DNA of 64,000 bases from Oncomelania hupensis (taxonomy: Eukaryota > Mollusca > Gastropoda > Littorinimorpha > Pomatiopsidae). The notes beneath the pieces were generated by a model. That model was not told the DNA's origin, did no database searches, and saw only the letters and a list, made by a program, of their open reading frames with translations. The translations under genes and the position numbers were made by a program. Numbering within the stretch: position 1 is the first letter of the stretch; every line of letters starts with the position of its first letter. Location of the stretch: positions 5,198,151-5,262,150 of the forward strand of contig CM072522.1 in the NCBI GenBank assembly GCA_036898135.1, given 5' to 3'. Shown here one piece after another: positions 10,823 through 20,719 of this stretch.

Positions 10823-12691
10823 CTAGAGGTCACACGCCACCTCAGACCGATAGATGCAGCGGGCCGCTAGGAGTAACAGACTGGGCTCTGTGGAAGTGAC
10901 ATAGGTGATAAAGTCAGACATATATGGACCGATACCCCTACGGGCACAGGCCAGGCGGAGTAACTCGAAATCCCCAGCGAGGCGCGGGCAAACGAAAAGG
11001 CAGTGCTCAAAGTTAATAGGAGCGCCACAGGCGCACAGTAAGTCAATATAGCTGGTGCGCCAGAGCCCCGAACAGAGACGTAGAGCGATGGTCTTGATAT
11101 GGCAAGAAACTGAGCAGGAGAGTGGAAAGGGGCAGCGCCCCTCCAGGAACGGTCGACCCATACCTCCCTCGAGCCAGGACAAATATCTGGCATCCCAGGA
11201 GGACCACGCAGCTCGATCAATGACTGCCTTGACCTGAGAATAAGAGGGGTCTAGCAACAAGGAAGTCTGGGCCAGACCCGAAGAGCCGACCGCCGCAGCG
11301 CGGTCAGCTAACTCATTGCCCCGTATGCCCACGTGCGAGGGCACCCAAAGAAAAGAAACAGGATGGCCAGAGGTACCCAAAAAGGCGACCAGGCGAAGGA
11401 TATCCAGCACCAAGGATGGCCTGGAAGAAGAGTAGCCAGCATCGATGCTGGAAAGCGATGAAAGAGAATCAGAGAAAATAGAGATGGAGCACCCTGCTGG
11501 GAGGGTAGATTTGGAAAGAACATGAAGAGCCTCCCTGATAGCAAGGAGCTCGCACGTGAGCACACACGAGCCAGGAGGGGCCCCGTAGGACGAGTCGCCC
11601 ACACCCTCGATGTAAAAGCCACAGCCAGGGCTACCGTCGATACCAACTGAGCCATCGGTAAATACACGAAGGGAACCGGTAGCGTTTCCCACTCGCTCAA
11701 GTGCAAGCTGCGTGAGCAGGGGCAGATCAGAAGATCGTTTGAGGCCCGGGAAATCCAGAGAAACAGGGGGCGTCGGTAGGTCCCAAGGAGGGACAGGCGC
11801 AGGAAGTGGCTCAACCTGGCACCGCCCGCCAGCGGCGGAGCCGAGAAGGTGCCCAGCCGCCATGCCGATGCCAGACACAGACCTGGGGGTCAGCGGCCAC
11901 ATAAAGGAGGGTTTAATCTCAGTGACAGTGGAGTTTAGGACTCGAGGCGCCCTAGTTACGTACCCAGCGCAGAGCTTCTTGATTTGAAGGTCAAGCGGCA
12001 AAACTCCCGCCAGCCGATAAACTAACATGTGCGGAGTGCCTCTATGGAGGGAGAGAGCAAGGCGAAGGGCCCTGCACTCTATCCGCACCATGGAGGCCAG
12101 AAGGGAAGGAGACAAGTTATAAAGTAACTCGGCACCGAAGAGGAGTCGAGACCGGACAAGTGAAAGTACTAGAGTAACGAGTGAGCGGGGCTCTTGGGCC
12201 CAAGATTCCCGACGAAGTGAATGCAGAATGCCAATAACTTTACTGGCATTAGCGATATTAGCATAGATGTGAGAGCGGTAACCACCGTTCTGTTGAAACA
12301 GAAATCCCAGGTACCGAACACGGCGAGATGGGGGAACTACAGTTCCCGCCACCTGAATAGTCAGAGAGTTGAAGAAAGGATTCCAGTATTGATGAAAAGG
12401 TACAAAGACAGTTTTTGTAGGGGAGAGCGAGAGGCCTATATGGGCCAGAGAGGTCGAAACCCTATCTATGTCTGTTTGAAAGGCCGATAGATCCTGTCTG
12501 AAAAGGCGACATGAGGCGCGGAGAACTCTGCTGCGCGTAGTGCGCCAGAGGGCAACATCATCTGCATAGAGGGTAGAGGTAGTGCCTAAGGAAACATCAA
12601 GCCCCACCTCAGAGAGAGCAATGGTGAAAAGAAGGGGAGCAATAACAGAGCCCTGCGGCACCCCCATAAATAGGGTGCCGACAGGGGACAA
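10823..12691 (-). CDS. I-type LINE: RT palm end, RNase H, C-terminal zinc motif
   Basis: This is the C-terminal part of the LINE polyprotein, 622 residues in this frame. It begins within the RT palm with GVPQGSVIAP (residue 10) and the catalytic YADD at 42-45. RNase H occupies about 343-465, with D346 (FTDGS), E381 (CELLAI), D408 (FSDSLS) and D463 (LADRAA). A CACG..H....C motif near the C-terminus looks like a zinc knuckle. The true coding sequence runs in from the upstream frame: a one-base insertion near 12791 separates them, so the first Met is not a real start. Confidence 0.85.
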   Translation of the reverse strand: MSPVGTLFMGVPQGSVIAPLLFTIALSEVGLDVSLGTTSTLYADDVALWRTTRSRVLRASCRLFRQDLSAFQTDIDRVSTSLAHIGLSLSPTKTVFVPFHQYWNPFFNSLTIQVAGTVVPPSRRVRYLGFLFQQNGGYRSHIYANIANASKVIGILHSLRRESWAQEPRSLVTLVLSLVRSRLLFGAELLYNLSPSLLASMVRIECRALRLALSLHRGTPHMLVYRLAGVLPLDLQIKKLCAGYVTRAPRVLNSTVTEIKPSFMWPLTPRSVSGIGMAAGHLLGSAAGGRCQVEPLPAPVPPWDLPTPPVSLDFPGLKRSSDLPLLTQLALERVGNATGSLRVFTDGSVGIDGSPGCGFYIEGVGDSSYGAPPGSCVLTCELLAIREALHVLSKSTLPAGCSISIFSDSLSSLSSIDAGYSSSRPSLVLDILRLVAFLGTSGHPVSFLWVPSHVGIRGNELADRAAAVGSSGLAQTSLLLDPSYSQVKAVIDRAAWSSWDARYLSWLEGGMGRPFLEGRCPFPLSCSVSCHIKTIALRLCSGLWRTSYIDLLCACGAPINFEHCLFVCPRLAGDFELLRLACARRGIGPYMSDFITYVTSTEPSLLLLAARCIYRSEVACDL

Positions 12692-12761
12692 GACGCCACC
12701 CCAGCGAACTCGGATCTGACGTTCGCGGAGAAAGGAGGCGACGAAGGCCGTAATAGACTGG

Positions 12762-13910
12762 TCAACGCCAAGGGAGCGAAGCCTCTCCAGTTAGGCCTCC
12801 GTGCCATACTGAGTCGAAAGCTTTGGCTATATCGAAGAAGCAGGCCAACACAGTCCGCCTTCGGGAACGAGCACGGCGAATGTGCTCGTTGAGGCGGACA
12901 AGGTGGTCGGCCACACTCCGCCCCTTGCGGAAGCCAGCCTGGGCGGTCTGAATAACTCCCCTGGAGGAGCAGAAGTACTCTAACCTGGTTTTAATAATCC
13001 GCTCATAAATTTTACAGGTGTGATTTGTGAGGGCTATAGGCCGATAATTATCAATAGATTTTCTAGATTTGTTAGCTTTCGGGATGGGCACGACAACGGC
13101 AGAGCGCCAAGAGTCAGGTATCGAACCAGAAGAGAAACAATGATTAAAATGAGCTAATATTTGGGTTTTAAATGAGACTGGGGCCCTCTTTAGCATCAGA
13201 TAGTGGACCCCATCGGGCCCCGCGCCCTTCCCCGAGGGGCAGGCTCGCAGGGCACGAAGGAGCTCCATCATAGTCAAGGGACAACTGGCTGAAGAAGGGG
13301 GGGCCAAGGGAGGAAACCGCATCTCAGCGGTCGCCCTCCGCTCAACCTCCTCGGCAGTGAGAAGACTACCATCACCAGAGGATACGAATTTGGTGAGGAA
13401 AGCTGAAGCTTTGGCCTCACTGGAAGAAAAGACAGAGGTCCCGTCACTAAGGTCGGGGTCAATGGGCCTGTACGTCCCGCGCAATTTGCGCAGGTTAGTC
13501 CAGAGTTGCCCCACGCCCTGCTCGCCGTCCAACTTGGACAGCCAGTGGTCGCGTTTGGCAGCGGCAATGACTCGTTTGGCAGCTAATTTGGTTGTTTTCA
13601 TAAGGGAATGAGTGTCGGGGGAATTTATACGTTTGTATGCAGTGTATGCTTTGCGTTTGGCGTGGACGGCTTCCTGGCAGGAGTCCGTCCACCAGGGTTT
13701 GGCAATACCAGCACGCCGGCCAGGCGCCGCAGGCGCCAGGTTGGATGCAACAGATTTCATGGCATTACAGAGAGAGATTTCAGCATCGTTTACAGAAAGA
13801 CCTGTAGGTAAAGTGTAGGTGCCCATGAGAAGCGAGTAGCGGTCCCAGTCTACTTTGGAGAGATTAATGGAGGGGGGGGACCTCAGGAGTGAATACCGGA
13901 CTAACGCCAA
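12762..13910 (-). CDS. I-type LINE: linker and RT fingers/palm
   Basis: This 382-residue frame carries the endonuclease-RT linker and the first RT blocks: GAGPDGVHY, VVPIPKANK, NYRPIALT, AGFRKGRS and FDIAKAFDSVW. Shortly after FDSVWHGG the frame diverges, and the correct continuation (LERLRSLGVDQ) is one base out of phase. A second frame change near the run of eight Gs at about 13870 joins it to the endonuclease. Everything between the shifts is open, suggesting recent inactivation or sequence error in homopolymers. Confidence 0.85.
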   Translation of the reverse strand: MALVRYSLLRSPPSINLSKVDWDRYSLLMGTYTLPTGLSVNDAEISLCNAMKSVASNLAPAAPGRRAGIAKPWWTDSCQEAVHAKRKAYTAYKRINSPDTHSLMKTTKLAAKRVIAAAKRDHWLSKLDGEQGVGQLWTNLRKLRGTYRPIDPDLSDGTSVFSSSEAKASAFLTKFVSSGDGSLLTAEEVERRATAEMRFPPLAPPSSASCPLTMMELLRALRACPSGKGAGPDGVHYLMLKRAPVSFKTQILAHFNHCFSSGSIPDSWRSAVVVPIPKANKSRKSIDNYRPIALTNHTCKIYERIIKTRLEYFCSSRGVIQTAQAGFRKGRSVADHLVRLNEHIRRARSRRRTVLACFFDIAKAFDSVWHGGLTGEASLPWR

Positions 13911-14667
13911 GTCGTATCAAAATAGGCAAATGATCAGAGAAGGCAGGGTCGCCCGCGACAGCCCATTCAGCGCAGGCGACCACTGCCGGGGTAGCTAAAC
14001 TTAAGTCAATGGCCGTGCGAGAGAAATCAGCACGGTCGGGGATACGAGTGAAAGTGCCGTCGTTGAGGGGGGAGAGACGAGCACGGGACAAGGCAGAGCT
14101 AACTGACTGAGAGAAGGTAGGGAAAGCTTCATCCCAGAGTGCATCCCTCCTGTTGAAGTCCCCGAGAACCAGCCACTCCCCCTCCCCAACAACCTCGGGC
14201 AGCCAGTCAAAGGAGGCACACCTAGTGGGATTATAGTAATTGAGAATATGAAGATGGGTAAGAGTGGAACCCTCTCCGAGCGAGATTTTGACAACTGAGG
14301 TGAAACCTCCCCCCTCTCCCTCGTCAACCAGCCCCAGGTCAGATAAGGCCAAACCCAACCTAACATACGTGGCCACATAGACCTTGTCGGCTTCGTTAGT
14401 GGTAAAGAGAGGGGGGTGATGAAAACCTGGAATACTAGGTAGATCCCTTGCTTTACAATTTAAGGATTGAAGGCATATGATCTGACTATCTCCAATATGC
14501 TGGGACAGAAGCGGTAGAGATTCACGAAGAGGTCCTACCGAGCGGCAGTTATATTGGAAAATTTGCAAAGTGTGTCGAGTCGACATGTTAAGCAGTGAGA
14601 GGAAACAAGTAACCAGTATGAGCATATATGGATTACAGAGAGGCATGTTCAGTGGAAATGGCAACAA
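13864..14667 (-). CDS. I-type LINE: AP-like endonuclease
   Basis: This frame encodes the target-nicking endonuclease of the LINE. Recognisable blocks are FQYNCRSVG (asparagine block), ICLQSLN (the usual glutamate is replaced by serine), VLGDFNRRD (catalytic D and N) and SDHLPILI (the terminal SDH block). The likely start is MSTRHTLQ, inside the longer frame at about 14586, because the upstream residues look like a hydrophobic out-of-context extension. The frame ends just past the SDH block, where an indel in a G run throws it out of phase with the RT. Confidence 0.8.
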   Translation of the reverse strand: MLPFPLNMPLCNPYMLILVTCFLSLLNMSTRHTLQIFQYNCRSVGPLRESLPLLSQHIGDSQIICLQSLNCKARDLPSIPGFHHPPLFTTNEADKVYVATYVRLGLALSDLGLVDEGEGGGFTSVVKISLGEGSTLTHLHILNYYNPTRCASFDWLPEVVGEGEWLVLGDFNRRDALWDEAFPTFSQSVSSALSRARLSPLNDGTFTRIPDRADFSRTAIDLSLATPAVVACAEWAVAGDPAFSDHLPILIRLGVSPVFTPEVPPLH

Positions 14668-14680
14668 AAGATCTGATTAA

Positions 14681-15145
14681 ATTAAATAGAGTGGAGACAA
14701 GGAGGCGCACAGGTGCCAGCTCGGCCGGCAGGCCAGAGAGAGAATCAAGCAGAGGAGCCTTGCTGTCGTTCTTGTCTGCCTTTATACGCATTTTTCATGT
14801 TGTTGCATAGTCAGAGACAGGTTCCCGAATCGGATCATTCTTGCGGAATGCTTCCACAGCAGACTGACCCTTTGCTTGCAGGTGGTCTGCCGGGCCTGGT
14901 AAGTTTCGTCGGTCATGTGACCTGCCTTTTCGTGAAATGTACAGCATAAGAGGCGCCCGCTAAAGTTGTAACCTATAACAGTGAAGCAGTATTAGCAGGC
15001 GGTGCACCTATCTGTCAATAAGACGACATGAAAATGTGGATCGGTACTCGGAAAATAAATATTATCGGGATTTTTTTCTCTCGGAATTTTTTTTTCTCTC
15101 GGACATTTTTTTATTTTTACTCAGAAAATCGCGGATCCGCTGAGA
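14681..15145. other. GC-rich 5' flank of the I-type LINE and right end of the TIR element
   Basis: No gene is recognised. The left part is GC-rich like the LINE and may be its 5' UTR. From about 15060 the sequence becomes T-rich with repeated CTCGGA words, just inside the right inverted terminus. Confidence 0.3.
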
Positions 15146-15158
15146 GTTCTGCAGCCTG

Positions 15159-15711
15159 CTAAACCTTGGATAAATGCCGATATGAAATGAATTCTGGGTG
15201 AAAAAAAGAAAGCGTTTGTTGAGGGAGATAAGGCAAAAATGAAAAAAAAAACAAAAAAAAGAATTTCGTTGGAAAATTGCAAAGAGCAAAAAATAAGGTG
15301 CAAGAAAAATGGACAGAAGGGAATGGAAAGGGGGCATGGGATGGGTTGAATACAATGATGGGGAGGAAAGTACAAAAGCAAGGTGTTAAAAATGACGATC
15401 CTGTTTCACTTTCAAATGATTTAAACAAATTTTATGCTCGTTTTGATGATCATGATTGTTCACAGGAAGTTGAGGATGTTTGTCTGCCTCTGCTTACCAT
15501 TACAAATAACATTACCATTAACGAACATGATTTTAAAAAGGTTCTTTCAAATGTCAATCCTCGCAAAGCTTGTGGTCCTGACAGGGTGGGGGTAAAGTTG
15601 TAAAAGAATGTTCTAGTCAGTTGTGTTTTTACTCGCCTATTTCAACTTTTAATGAATTATTATTTTGTTCCAAGATCTTGGCACACCTCTACTGTAATAC
15701 CAGTTGCTATC
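15159..15711 (+). pseudogene. L2-type LINE, linker to RT start (part 3)
   Basis: This resumes the L2 element after the 6.7-kb insertion. It encodes LNKFYARFDDHD and NPRKACGPDRVG, the block that opens RT in L2/CR1-group LINEs (a FYxRFD..D motif, then NPxKAxGPD). Frameshifts appear after 15600. It ends at about 15711, where the 3' tail of an RTE LINE begins. Confidence 0.75.
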
Positions 15712-16810
15712 CTATCCTACCCTGTCCCGTAACTCGGAGGTCGTAGGGGCACCACAGATGATCGTTTAACCAGCATACTCCATCTTTCTCTGTCCTCAGC
15801 AGCCCTGATGGCTTCGCTCAGTGTCTAACCAGTCCATTCTCGAATGTTGTCCTCCCACCTCTTTTTCGGTCTCCCTCTTCTTCTACCTCCTTGCACTGTG
15901 CCTTGCAGAATGGTCTTTGCAAGGCCTGATGATCTGGTGACGTGGCCATACCATCGGAGTTTCCGTTTCTTCACCACTATGAGCAGGTCATCGTTTTGTC
16001 CAATGGTTTGTGTGATGGTCTGTAAGACTTCGTCGTTGGTGATGTGTTGGGTATAGGAAATGCCCAGAAGTCTTCTGTAGCACCTCATCTCCATGCTTTG
16101 TATTCTTCGTTGTAGATCTCCTGTGAGGGTCCATGCTTCACAAGCATATAGGAAGATGGAGATGACAAGGGAGCGCAGCAGTCATACTTTGGAATGTAGA
16201 CTGATGGTCCTGTCTTTCCAAATGAGCTTCAACCTTGTCAGGGCAGCAGTTGTTTGTGCGATCCTGGAGAGGACTTCCTGTCGGGACCCATTGTCTGATA
16301 CAATGGCTCCTAAATATTTGAAGCTATGCACTGTGTTGAGGGATTGGACTTTGATGCCCCTGTTGATGCCATTGGTGTTGTTGGTCATCATTTTGGTATT
16401 CTCTGCACTTATTTCCATTCCATAAGCTCTGGAGGTCGTGTCAAGCCTCTGTACCAGCTGTTCAAGTTCTTGTTCCTCTCCAGCCAATCCATCAATGTCA
16501 TCCGCAAAACAAAGACTGGAGATTGCTCTACCCCCTATGCTGACTGTGCCTTCGTGATCTGCAAGGGCATCTGACATGATGCGCTCTAGGAAGATGTTGA
16601 AGAGTGTTGGAGAGAGTAGGCATCCTTGATGCACACCGATTGTTGTTCTGAACCAGTTCCCGATGACGCTGTTATGGAGGACTGCACTGGTAGCCTTGTC
16701 ATACAGGCTTTTGATGATTTCAATAATTTTAGGGCTGATGTTGTACACTTTCATTGTTGCCCATAGAGCTGCATGACAGACTCGGTCAAACGCCTTCTTG
16801 AAGTCTTTGT
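15712..16810 (-). pseudogene. RTE LINE fragment A (3' half)
   Basis: Reading minus, this copy ends with a GGATA repeat next to the L2 fragment. It encodes RT from FKKAFDRVCHAALW through GVHQGCLLSPTLFNI, FADDIDGLAG and the basic C-terminus GRPKKRWEDNIREW. It keeps a fairly long open stretch but is truncated at the 5' side. It abuts fragment B in the same orientation. Confidence 0.85.
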
Positions 16811-16858
16811 ATTCTTCGTTGGAGGTCTGCTGTGAGGGTCCATGTTTCGCAAGCATAT
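16811..16858 (-). mobile_element. RTE LINE fragment B, part 1
   Basis: This is a short piece of the RTE C-terminal region matching about 16098-16150. It is split from its continuation at 17278 by retroposon X2, with TCGCAAGCATAT duplicated on both sides. The normal RTE tail is missing. Confidence 0.7.
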
Positions 16859-17277
16859 TACATTAAATTACATGATCATTGCTTTAGGTCCAGCGGACTC
16901 TTCCGAGCCAAATCAGGACTGGACAACCCCTGATCCGCATAAAAGATCTGCTGAAACAACCCTAGTGGTAAAATTGAATGCTCTCCACCAGCCAGTCACT
17001 TTACATTAAAGACATCCCACCTGGCAGAAAGCGTCCAATATTCCCAAGCTGATCCAACAGACCTCACACACAAATAAGGAGTCTTGTCCCGGAAGAGTTT
17101 TCAAGAAAAAAGGTAGGTGACTGGTCTATCGAAAAAGAAGATAATATAGCAGATAGAGCAGAGCAGGAATGAGAAAGAACAAAGGAGAAAGACAGCGACA
17201 GTGGGAATTTAAAGCACTAAATTTCCAGAAAGTGGGGATACTATTTAAACTGAAACCCCCGGCACCCCAACGAGGGA
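16859..17277 (-). mobile_element. Retroposon X2 (internally deleted)
   Basis: This X copy is bounded by a perfect 12-bp duplication TCGCAAGCATAT (16847-16858 and 17278-17289). It carries the shared tail at about 16879-16920, and its 5' end reads TCCCTCGTTGGGGTGCCGGGGG with one mismatch in the hairpin stem. About 160 bases of the middle are missing relative to X4, X5 and X7. Confidence 0.85.
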
Positions 17278-18095
17278 TCGCAAGCATATAGGAAGATGGA
17301 GATGACAAGGGAGTGCAGCAGCCTTACCTAGAATGTAGACTGATGGTCCTGTCTTTCCAAATTGGCTTCAACCTTGCCAGTGCAGCAGTTTGTGTCTGTG
17401 TTGAGGGATTGGCCTTGGACTTTGATGTCCGTGTTGATGCCATTGGTGTTGTTGGTCACCATTTTGGTCTTCTCTGCACTTATTTCCATTCCATAAGCTC
17501 TGGAGGTGGTGTCGAGCCTCTGTACCAGCTGTTCAAGTTCTTGTTCCTCTCCAGCCAATCCATCAATGTCATCCACAAAACGAAGGTTGGAGATTGCTCT
17601 TCCCCCTATGCTGACTGTGCCTTCATGATCTGCAAGGGATGATGTGCCCTAGGAAGATGATGAAGAGTGTTGGAGAGAGTAGGCATCCCTGACGCACACC
17701 GATTGTTGTTCTGAACCAGTTTTCGATGGCGCTGTTGTGGACGACTGCACGTAGCCTTGTCATAGAGGCTTTTGGTGACTTCAATAATTTTAGGGCTGAT
17801 GTTGTATACTCTCATAGTTGCCCACAGAGCTGCATGCCAGAATCGGTCAAACGCCTTCTTGAAGTCTACGAACACATGATATAGATGTTGTTGGTGCTGT
17901 AGGTATTTCTCGCAGATTATTCCGAGGTTGAAAATCTGTTGAGTGGTACTTCGTCCTGCCCCGAATCCTGCTTGCTCTTCAGCTATGATTTGTTCAGCTT
18001 GGGGTTTCAATTGGTTGAGTATTATTTTCACGAGGACCTTGCTGGGATGGCTGATGAGGCTGATGGTGCGGTAATTTTCACATTCCTGAAGGTTA
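17278..18095 (-). pseudogene. RTE LINE fragment B, part 2
   Basis: This continues fragment B and encodes a broken RT: FADD is replaced by VDD-like sequence (MDDIDGLAG), and AEEQAGFGAGRSTTQQIF, FVDFKKAFDRFWHAALW and other blocks are present with frameshifts. The 5' boundary lies near 18095. Confidence 0.8.
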
Positions 18096-18158
18096 CCACA
18101 ACTAAGTTTCTTGATAAATAGACTTTCTTCGCACTACTACATATACCTCTCTTTTCTC

Positions 18159-18763
18159 TGTGATGGGACCAGTCCAGCAATACAATTCAAATCTCATCCA
18201 TGTCGAATACAGTTCACACATAAGCAAAGTCTAAAACTAATTATAACAATTGATTTTTACACCAAGACACCAATTAATTTCATTCATACAAATAAATGTA
18301 ATGAAATACACTGCAATTGAAGTTTTAACTTCAAGCCAAATAATGATCCGACCTCAATTCGTTATTCACAATTTACAATGAACCACCATCTTCAACTCCT
18401 CCCTAATCCATCCTTCACACTAGTATCAAAACTATTTATTATTAATTTTATTCCATAACAAATACTAGAAATAGAATATAATCATTTTAAAAATACTATT
18501 ACGTTTATAATACAACATTTCAATGATAACAATATATACCTACAGACAAAGCTGCGAGAAGTCCAGAGCAACCACTCCTTGGTATAGTCAAAAAAATAAT
18601 GAATAATATTTTTTTCAATGTACATTGGTGAACTGTCATGTGACCAGCTCAACCAATCAGAATTTAGCTATCAATAAAAAATATTACAAATATCTTCTCA
18701 CAGGAAGAGACTACAATACTATAAAGTCATCAGACCAAAATACTATAAAACCGGTCTGTGACA
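18159..18763 (-). repeat. 3' LTR of a Gypsy element
   Basis: On the minus strand this begins TGTCACAGACC and ends CCCATCACA, about 605 bp, with TG/CA ends. It directly follows a polypurine tract (GCAGGAAGGGGGTAT, 18764-18778), which primes plus-strand synthesis in LTR elements. An AATAAA-type signal occurs near 18450. No matching 5' LTR is seen in the window, so the element is truncated on its 5' side. Confidence 0.7.
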
Positions 18764-19235
18764 ATACCCCCTTCCTGCAAAAAGAAAACGCCCGAGTTTT
18801 CTGAATTTTATCAAAAAGAAAAAAATTCTATTTTTGTATCCACCTAAACTGTACAAATAAGCAAAAAAAAAAGGTAATTATTAATTATATTAAATATAAA
18901 CATACTGCATTATGCATTCACACTAAGCGTAATAGACATAAAAATGTACAGTGCAAGTCCAAGCATGTTACCATGATACAGCGAAATCAGAAAGCAATAA
19001 AGTACATTAAAGATCATTTTACAGCATTCCAATTGATTTTCAGCATTTAGTATACAACAGCAGAAATAATACACAGCATGTTCATTTCCCACAGACTCTA
19101 TGGAATACACTGATGATAGTGTTTGGTTTTGGCTACAACTTTTTTGATGTATTCTTGAGCCAGCTTGCAAGATTCCAGGATCTTGTTTTTGATGTGTTTG
19201 AGCAGAGTAGCTTAATAGGGTAATGTGTGGCTATA

Positions 19236-19530
19236 TCAATGATGCTGAGTATGTGTCTGACCTTCCTCAGACGGCGGAGAAATCAGTCCTAACAAATCAA
19301 CGGCAACCTGTTTGAATGGTTCTGAAATAGTCGGCATCTTTTCCAGTGGAACTGGTGGGATTCGACCTTTTGAGGATGTTTTCTGGCAAATGTCACACGT
19401 TTTAATGTATCTTTTTGTGTCAGCGGACACCCCTGGACAAAAAAATTCAGACAATATTCTGTCTGTTCAACAGATGCCACAATGACCTGCCATGATCGTA
19501 TCTTGGGCTGTGACAAGAACTGAGGATCTT
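19236..19530 (-). pseudogene. Integrase zinc-binding domain (H2C2), broken
   Basis: The frame keeps SEFFCPGVSADTKRYIKTCD and the ICQK of a CxxC pair, then PVPLEKMP and the start of the integrase core (VDLLG). The paired histidines lie just upstream (IMAGHCG) in a frame with a stop codon. The core is deleted: sequence jumps from the beginning of the core to a C-terminal helix-like remnant. Integrase would insert the element's DNA into the host chromosome; this copy cannot. Confidence 0.75.
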
Positions 19531-20089
19531 AGAGGGGGAGGGGGGGGGGGACTACTAACTGGTCTAATGTCTTTTTGTTGTTTTCGTAGAGCCTGTGCAG
19601 AATCTTATTTTGAACAAAGTAGGAAACTGATGAGGATCCTATTGTTTGAATTTGACCTGACTTGGATAGATCAAACAAGGGTGATAAACTATCATCCTGC
19701 CTCTGCAACTGAGCAAATTCCAATGGCGACACATTCAAATCTTGTGTGACCGAACTCAAAGGTTCCTTTGGGATACCTTGTCTCATGTCTTGAGCACGGG
19801 TAGTAACACAACAAGTATGACCTTGATCTTGTATGGATGTGGTAGCACCAGAAAAAGGGGCAGACACATCTGGAAAATTCCCTAATATCAAATCAGCCAC
19901 TGGTTGATCAATGACACAACACAAAACAGTGCCAGAGAAAAATGGAGTGTCAACAGACACTTCGGTCAACGGAAATTCCTCAATGTTTCCACCGAATGAC
20001 CAGCATTTACACTCTTTGCCAGTGTACTGCTCGTGCGAAACCAGTCTTTTGCGAACGCCACAGATTGTAGCACCTGTGTCCCTAAGCAC
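19529..20089 (-). pseudogene. Aspartic protease joined to integrase N-terminus
   Basis: This 186-residue frame starts with LRDTGATICGV, the catalytic DTGA of a retrotransposon protease. It continues through a VADLILG flap-like segment, then directly into FAQLQRQDDSLSPLFDLSKS and VSYFVQNKILHRLY, the segment that precedes the integrase zinc finger. No RT or RNase H lies between them. A run of Gs (about 19535-19550) shifts the frame into the integrase zinc domain. Whether the RT was deleted or normally lies after integrase is discussed under findings. Confidence 0.75.
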
Positions 20090-20197
20090 ACTTGCTTTGA
20101 GGCTATTTACGGTACACGGTACCAGTTGAGATGACCACAGTTTTCATTACAACCCGAGCAAATGACTTCCATGACTAAAGCTGACTGCATCTGAGTG

Positions 20198-20716
20198 TCA
20201 TCTGGAGGTCCTGGTATTCCTGAAACCACTTTTAGTGTCTTGAGGCTCTGGGTATGCCTGGGCAACAGCAGCATTGCCAATAGCAGAAGGACACCATGAA
20301 AATATGTGACCTACACCCCCACAACAATAGCAAACTGTGACCTGTCTATTCTGTCCTTTGTTAAGAGGAGGTCTACCTGTGAAATGAGAACCAGGTCTCG
20401 AATACGTATTGCCACGTCCATGAGCAGCCAGATTGTTTTGAGTGCCCTGTTGAAATTGCATGTTTTGATGTGCAAAACCCCTATTTGGAACAGAACCTGC
20501 GGAGTGATAGTTTCCAAGCGGAGAGTCACAAAATCCCAATCCACGGAAATTATTCCATCTTTGACCCGTCCAACGGAATTGATTCTGAGTGGGCACATTC
20601 TGAGGTATTGATGCAGACGCAAAAATGGAACCATCTGACTTTTGTGCCAGTTTCTTTTCCGGATGAGCCATACGAAATGCTTCAGCACTGTCAATCAAAG
20701 CCGTGAATTTTGTCAA
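20198..20716 (-). pseudogene. Gag nucleocapsid with CCHC knuckle
   Basis: This 172-residue frame has a Q/N/G-rich, basic middle (residues ~40-125) and one CCHC zinc knuckle, CYCCGGVGHIFSWC, spaced C-x2-C-x4-H-x4-C. It would bind element RNA. The upstream end (FTALIDSAEAFRMAHPEKK) connects to the SCAN-like capsid frame at 20720-20986, from which a frameshift separates it. Confidence 0.8.
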
Positions 20717-20719
20717 ATT

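Larger units (their letters stand above)
9995..14680 (-). mobile_element. Nearly intact I-type LINE (endonuclease, RT, RNase H)
   Basis: This is a GC-rich non-LTR retrotransposon whose composition differs from its surroundings. From its 5' side it encodes an AP endonuclease, RT and RNase H in three frames offset by two small indels (near 13870 and 12790). A long 3' UTR with GGCC-rich repeats follows. No ORF1 is recognised upstream. The outer limits are approximate. Confidence 0.75.
8443..15158. mobile_element. 6.7-kb TIR element with 6-bp target duplication
   Basis: The element starts CAGGCTGCAGAAC and ends with the inverse GTTCTGCAGCCTG, flanked by CTAAAC at 8437-8442 and 15159-15164. Removing it rejoins the L2 LINE frame (SKP to WINADMK). 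It contains degenerate AT-rich tandem repeats, GC-rich sequence and a large I-type LINE that presumably inserted later. No transposase was recognised, so it is probably non-autonomous or decayed. The superfamily is unknown. Confidence 0.7.

Noticed and set aside
8443..15158. Polinton (Maverick) based on the 6-bp duplication
   Set aside because: Polintons have much longer inverted repeats and encode polymerase B and capsid proteins; none is present.
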